DNA from: Gammaproteobacteria bacterium
GTDB taxonomy: Bacteria; Pseudomonadota; Gammaproteobacteria; Enterobacterales; GCA-2746155
Assembly (NCBI GenBank): GCA_024206355.1
Contig: JAAGZM010000121.1
Span: 1 to 10,357 of the forward strand
Direction of reading: 5' to 3'
DNA length: 10,357 nt
The translations under genes and the position numbers were made by a program. Position 1 is the first letter of the stretch; each line of letters starts with the position of its first letter. The notes under the pieces are model-generated. The model was not told the DNA's origin, ran no database searches, and saw only the letters and a program-made list of their open reading frames with translations. This document shows positions 7,246 to 10,357 of the stretch, piece by piece.

Positions 7246-7869
7246 ATGAATGAACAATTATCACCTTCCGATAAAATAAAACAAAAAAGCGCTCGTCGCT
7301 CATTAATTATTCTCGCCTGTGTCTTTGCAATACCCTATGCAGTTGCATATTTTCTATTCTTTAGCAATGATGCTGCTTCCTCATTAGGGACATCAAACAA
7401 AGGCCAGCTAGTCTCACCCATGAGAGCAATGAAAGCCATGTCATTTAACAATGTTAATGACAACTCTGAAGTCACTCTTGATTTTACTGGTGGTTGGACG
7501 ATGCTGACGCTTGCATCTTCAAGTTGTGATATCGAATGTACCGACAACCTTTATGCGATTAAACAGGTTCGCAGTGCTGTAGGTGTCGATCGGCGTGATG
7601 TAAAGCGGATAATGCTACTCACCGATCAAGATTATATTACTGAACTAAAAACAAAAGTCGATGATTTTTATGGTATGGATATACTCACAACTTCCAACAA
7701 AAACCAAACTGAATTTCAGCAGTTCTTACAGATAGATGATCAGCCTTTAGAGAATGCGATATTTCTTTTTGACACTAAAGGGAATTATATGATGTATTAT
7801 GGGCCGTCAACCCACCCAAAATTAATATTAAAAGACATGCTGTTGCTGTTAAAAGTATCGAAGCATTAA
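7246..7869 (+). CDS. Membrane-anchored SCO/thioredoxin-like protein with a CxxxC motif
   Basis: The product (207 residues from this ATG) has one N-terminal membrane helix (about 19-39) and a periplasmic domain that looks like a thioredoxin/SCO fold: a hydrophobic strand GGWTMLTLA (82-90), then C94-D-I-E-C98 followed by a helix, the strand IMLLTD (122-127), and a C-terminal hairpin AIFLFDTKGNYMMYYG before a final helix. Sco proteins carry CxxxC at this place to bind copper or reduce CuA cysteines. The Sco copper-ligand His normally found before the C-terminal hairpin is not seen (IDDQPLEN there), so a thiol-disulfide role is as likely as copper carriage. A similar uncharacterised protein occurs next to SURF1 in Pseudomonas-type cox clusters. 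A TTG at 7228 in frame would extend it by six residues into SURF1, but the ATG with AGAGAA upstream is preferred. Confidence 0.85.
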   Translation: MNEQLSPSDKIKQKSARRSLIILACVFAIPYAVAYFLFFSNDAASSLGTSNKGQLVSPMRAMKAMSFNNVNDNSEVTLDFTGGWTMLTLASSSCDIECTDNLYAIKQVRSAVGVDRRDVKRIMLLTDQDYITELKTKVDDFYGMDILTTSNKNQTEFQQFLQIDDQPLENAIFLFDTKGNYMMYYGPSTHPKLILKDMLLLLKVSKH

Positions 7870-7904
7870 CTAAATAAGAGACGAGTAATAAATCGAATTA
7901 AACC

Positions 7905-7910
7905 GAGGAA
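7905..7910 (+). promoter_or_regulatory. Ribosome-binding site fixing the GTG start of ctaB
   Basis: GAGGAA lies 6 bases before the GTG at 7917, supporting this non-ATG start and the short 47-base gap after the preceding gene. Confidence 0.75.
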
Positions 7911-7916
7911 AATAAA

Positions 7917-8825
7917 GTGGATATCACTGGTGACGCCAAACAACCGATTAAATGGAAACGCTACTTAGAGCTATGTAAACCTAATGTAGTTCTATTGATG
8001 TTATTTACATCTGCCGTCGGCATGTTGCTGGCTACCGATGGAAATATTCCTTGGTTTGAGCTTGTTGTTGCTAATTTTGGGATTGCTTTGTCGTCGGGCG
8101 CTGCGGCTGCAATTAACCACTATGTTGATCGCCATATTGATGTAGAAATGGGAAGAACTGACTCTCGCCCGCTTCCTCAAGGTGAAATAAAACCTATCAA
8201 TGCGATTATTTTTGCGATTATTTTGGCCACTGTTGGTTTATCGATATTATTTTTTCTAATTAATCCACTAACCTCCTTACTTACCTTTATTGGACTTTTA
8301 GGTTACGCCGTTTTTTACACCATGTATCTAAAACGTAATACACCTCACAATATTGTTATCGGTGGTGCTGCAGGTGCCGCTCCACCATTACTCGGATGGG
8401 TTGCAGTCACAGGTGAAATTAACACAGAAGCATTATTGTTATTTTTAATAATTTTTATCTGGACGCCACCACATTTCTGGGCACTCGCGATTAAACGGCG
8501 TGTTGAATATGCCAAAACAGGTGTACCCATGTTACCAGTAACCCATGGTGTTGAGTTTACTAAACTCCATATTCTCCTCTACACTCTCATGCTTTTAGCG
8601 GTGACGTTGTTGCCCTTTATCATTCACATGAGCGGTATTATTTATTTATCAGGAGCTATTGCATTGGGGATCGGGTTTATCATTTCAGCATATAAATTAT
8701 ATCGCGATGATGGTGATCGGTTAGCAATGAAAACCTTTGTCTATTCGATTAAGTATTTGACTGCGCTGTTTGGCTTTCTTCTTGCCGATCATTATGCTCG
8801 ATTATTTTTTCGTGGACTAATGTAG
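7917..8825 (+). CDS. ctaB: Protoheme IX farnesyltransferase (heme O synthase)
   Basis: CtaB (CyoE/COX10) adds a farnesyl group to protoheme, making heme O in the inner membrane. The 302-residue product has about nine membrane helices and the UbiA-family prenyl-diphosphate sites: N67-x3-D71-x3-D75 in INHYVDRHIDVEMGRTDSRP, and a second loop near residues 182-203 with TPPHFWALAIKRR and YAKTGVPMLP. The YTMYLKRNTPHNIVIGG and GAAPPLLGW segments are typical of heme O synthases rather than UbiA itself. It starts with GTG behind a good GAGGAA. In most related clusters ctaA (COX15, heme A synthase) lies between the SCO-like gene and ctaB, and sco1 follows; here the upstream gap is 47 bases and ettA follows, so neither is present. 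Confidence 0.96.
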   Translation: MDITGDAKQPIKWKRYLELCKPNVVLLMLFTSAVGMLLATDGNIPWFELVVANFGIALSSGAAAAINHYVDRHIDVEMGRTDSRPLPQGEIKPINAIIFAIILATVGLSILFFLINPLTSLLTFIGLLGYAVFYTMYLKRNTPHNIVIGGAAGAAPPLLGWVAVTGEINTEALLLFLIIFIWTPPHFWALAIKRRVEYAKTGVPMLPVTHGVEFTKLHILLYTLMLLAVTLLPFIIHMSGIIYLSGAIALGIGFIISAYKLYRDDGDRLAMKTFVYSIKYLTALFGFLLADHYARLFFRGLM

Positions 8826-8894
8826 ATATACCCAGCCGTTAACTTAAAGTAGAATGGGTATATAATAATTTGATAATTTATAGCAGGTAATTAA
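8826..8894 (+). promoter_or_regulatory. Likely ettA promoter overlapped by an inverted repeat
   Basis: TTAACT (8839-8844), a 16-base spacer and a perfect TATAAT (8861-8866) form a reasonable sigma-70 promoter, giving a leader of about 20 bases before the ettA GTG. A 9-bp inverted repeat, ATATACCCA (8826-8834) and TGGGTATAT (8855-8863), brackets the -35 and overlaps the -10. It could be an operator or a weak end signal for ctaB; the 20-base loop and lack of a clean T run make a terminator less likely. Confidence 0.5.
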
Positions 8895-10357
8895 GTGGCT
8901 CAGTATATTTATACGATGAATCGGGTAGGGAAAATTGTTCCTCCGAAGAAAAAAATTCTTGAAGATATTTCCCTTTCTTTTTTCCCCGGCGCCAAAATTG
9001 GTGTATTGGGATTAAACGGCTCAGGTAAATCAACATTACTGCGAATCATGGCAGGCCTTGATATAGAAATTGAAGGTGAAGCACGACCCCAAGCAGGTAT
9101 TAACATTGGCTATTTGCCTCAAGAGCCGCAACTTGATCCAGATAAAGATGTTCGTGGCAACGTTGAAGAAGGTATGGGTGAGATGGTTGAAACACTCAAG
9201 AAATTTAATGAGGTCAGCGAAAAATTTGCCGATCCTGATGCTGACTTTGAGGCATTGATGGATGAGCAGGCTAAATTACAAGAATACATAGAAGCCCATA
9301 ATGGCTGGGAAATAGAACGAACTCTCGATATCGCGGCTGATGCTTTAAGACTTCCTCCATGGGATGCCGATGTTACCAAACTATCTGGTGGTGAACGCCG
9401 ACGCGTAGCTCTGTGTCGGCTTTTGTTATCTAAACCTGATATGTTATTACTCGATGAGCCAACTAATCACCTAGACGCAGAATCAGTTGCTTGGTTAGAG
9501 CGCTTTCTCCATGAGTATCCGGGAACTGTTGTGGCTGTAACTCACGATCGCTATTTCCTAGATAATGTTGCCGGTTGGATCCTTGAACTTGATAGAGGTC
9601 GCGGAATTCCATGGGAAGGCAATTACTCATCATGGCTTGAGCAAAAAGATAACCGATTACAAATGGAAGAAAAGCAACAAACTGCCCACTCCAAGGCAAT
9701 GAAAGAAGAACTAGAATGGGTTCGCTCAAATCCTAAAGGTAGACAGGCGAAATCTAAAGCACGTGTTGCACGTTTTGAAGAACTATCATCACAGGAATTT
9801 CAAAAGCGAAATGAAACCCAAGATTTATATATTCCGCCAGGACCGAGACTCGGTGATCAGGTAGTAGAAGCCGTTAATCTTAGCAAGTCATTTGGCGATC
9901 AATTACTTTATGACAAGTTAACATTTAGACTACCTCCAGGTGGTATTGTAGGGATCATTGGTCCTAACGGTGCGGGTAAAACGACACTCTTTAAAATGAT
10001 CTCAGGTGAAGAAAAGCCTGACTCAGGTGAACTCATTATCGGAGAAACCGTACAACTTGCCCACGTTGATCAAAGTCGTGATAGTTTGGATGATAGTAAA
10101 ACTATCTGGGAAGAAATTTCAGAAGATCAAGATATTATTCGCATTGGCAATTATGAAGTACCCTCAAGAGCTTATGTAGGACGCTTTAACTTTAGAGGGA
10201 GCGATCAACAAAAACATATTGGCAATCTTTCTGGCGGAGAACGTAACCGAGTTCATCTAGCCAAACTCCTCCGTAGCGGTGGTAATCTGTTAATGCTGGA
10301 TGAGCCTACCAATGATCTGGATGTTGAAACCCTACGAGCGCTTGAAGAGGCGCTACT
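8895..10357 (+). CDS. ettA: Energy-dependent translational throttle EttA (ABC-F), 3' end outside the window
   Basis: EttA is a cytosolic ABC-F ATPase that binds the ribosomal E site and gates the first steps of elongation according to the ATP/ADP state. 487 full codons of about 555 are visible. ABC domain 1 has Walker A GLNGSGKST (39-47), signature LSGGE (163-167) and Walker B LLLDEP with E188; an arm insertion sits around 95-139. The linker with the basic run KGRQAKSKAR (281-290) follows. Domain 2 has Walker A GPNGAGKTT (356-364), signature LSGGE (445-449) and Walker B with E470. Both catalytic Glu numbers equal those of E. coli EttA, and the sequence is close throughout. The start is GTG with AGG 7 bases upstream. 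It probably has its own promoter and is functionally unrelated to the cox genes. Confidence 0.96.
   Translation, partial: MAQYIYTMNRVGKIVPPKKKILEDISLSFFPGAKIGVLGLNGSGKSTLLRIMAGLDIEIEGEARPQAGINIGYLPQEPQLDPDKDVRGNVEEGMGEMVETLKKFNEVSEKFADPDADFEALMDEQAKLQEYIEAHNGWEIERTLDIAADALRLPPWDADVTKLSGGERRRVALCRLLLSKPDMLLLDEPTNHLDAESVAWLERFLHEYPGTVVAVTHDRYFLDNVAGWILELDRGRGIPWEGNYSSWLEQKDNRLQMEEKQQTAHSKAMKEELEWVRSNPKGRQAKSKARVARFEELSSQEFQKRNETQDLYIPPGPRLGDQVVEAVNLSKSFGDQLLYDKLTFRLPPGGIVGIIGPNGAGKTTLFKMISGEEKPDSGELIIGETVQLAHVDQSRDSLDDSKTIWEEISEDQDIIRIGNYEVPSRAYVGRFNFRGSDQQKHIGNLSGGERNRVHLAKLLRSGGNLLMLDEPTNDLDVETLRALEEAL

Noticed and set aside
8826..8863. The inverted repeat after ctaB as a rho-independent terminator.
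   Set aside because: The stem is AT-rich with a 20-base loop and is followed by mixed A/T rather than a T run; it fits a promoter-overlapping dyad better.
8909..9729. Several open frames on the minus strand and one on the plus strand inside ettA.
   Set aside because: They are shadows of the well-conserved ettA frame, with low-complexity translations and no family motifs.

Overview
The window is a compact, AT-rich stretch of a gammaproteobacterial chromosome. The assignment rests on three things: glyA directly followed by nrdR, the cox gene order coxB-coxA-cox11-coxC-(DUF2909)-SURF1-(SCO-like)-ctaB as in Pseudomonas and Shewanella relatives, and an ettA whose catalytic residues fall at the same positions as in E. 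coli EttA. The genus cannot be named from the sequence alone. I see no mobile elements, CRISPR arrays, tRNA or rRNA genes.

Layout. Minus strand, 1-1619: glyA (serine hydroxymethyltransferase) and then nrdR (ribonucleotide reductase repressor), which runs off the left edge; they look like one transcript. A 253-bp spacer (1620-1872) separates them from the divergent cox operon. Plus strand, 1873-6135: coxB (subunit II with a fused cytochrome c domain), coxA (subunit I), cox11 (CuB chaperone) and coxC (subunit III), closed by a perfect 15-bp hairpin that also ends the convergent small gene for a DUF2909 twin-TM protein (6193-6396, minus). Plus strand, 6504-8825: SURF1, a membrane-anchored SCO/thioredoxin-like protein with a CxxxC motif, and ctaB (heme O synthase). 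From 8895 to the right edge: ettA, an ABC-F translation factor, with its own likely promoter.

Together the cox genes encode a caa3-type, A-family heme-copper oxygen reductase and part of its assembly machinery: CtaB makes heme O, SURF1 helps heme insertion, Cox11 loads CuB, and the CxxxC protein probably serves CuA.

The main unusual observation concerns the oxidase. Subunit I keeps all heme and CuB ligands, the active-site Tyr and the D-channel residues, but the residues that define the K proton channel are all replaced (Ser to Gly269, Thr to Val329, Lys to Met332). The Glu of subunit II that forms the K-channel entrance is also replaced (Thr90). This suggests a natural A-family oxidase without a canonical K channel. 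In addition, ctaA/COX15 (heme A synthase) and the usual Sco1 gene are missing from their usual places beside ctaB, leaving open whether the enzyme carries heme A or heme O.
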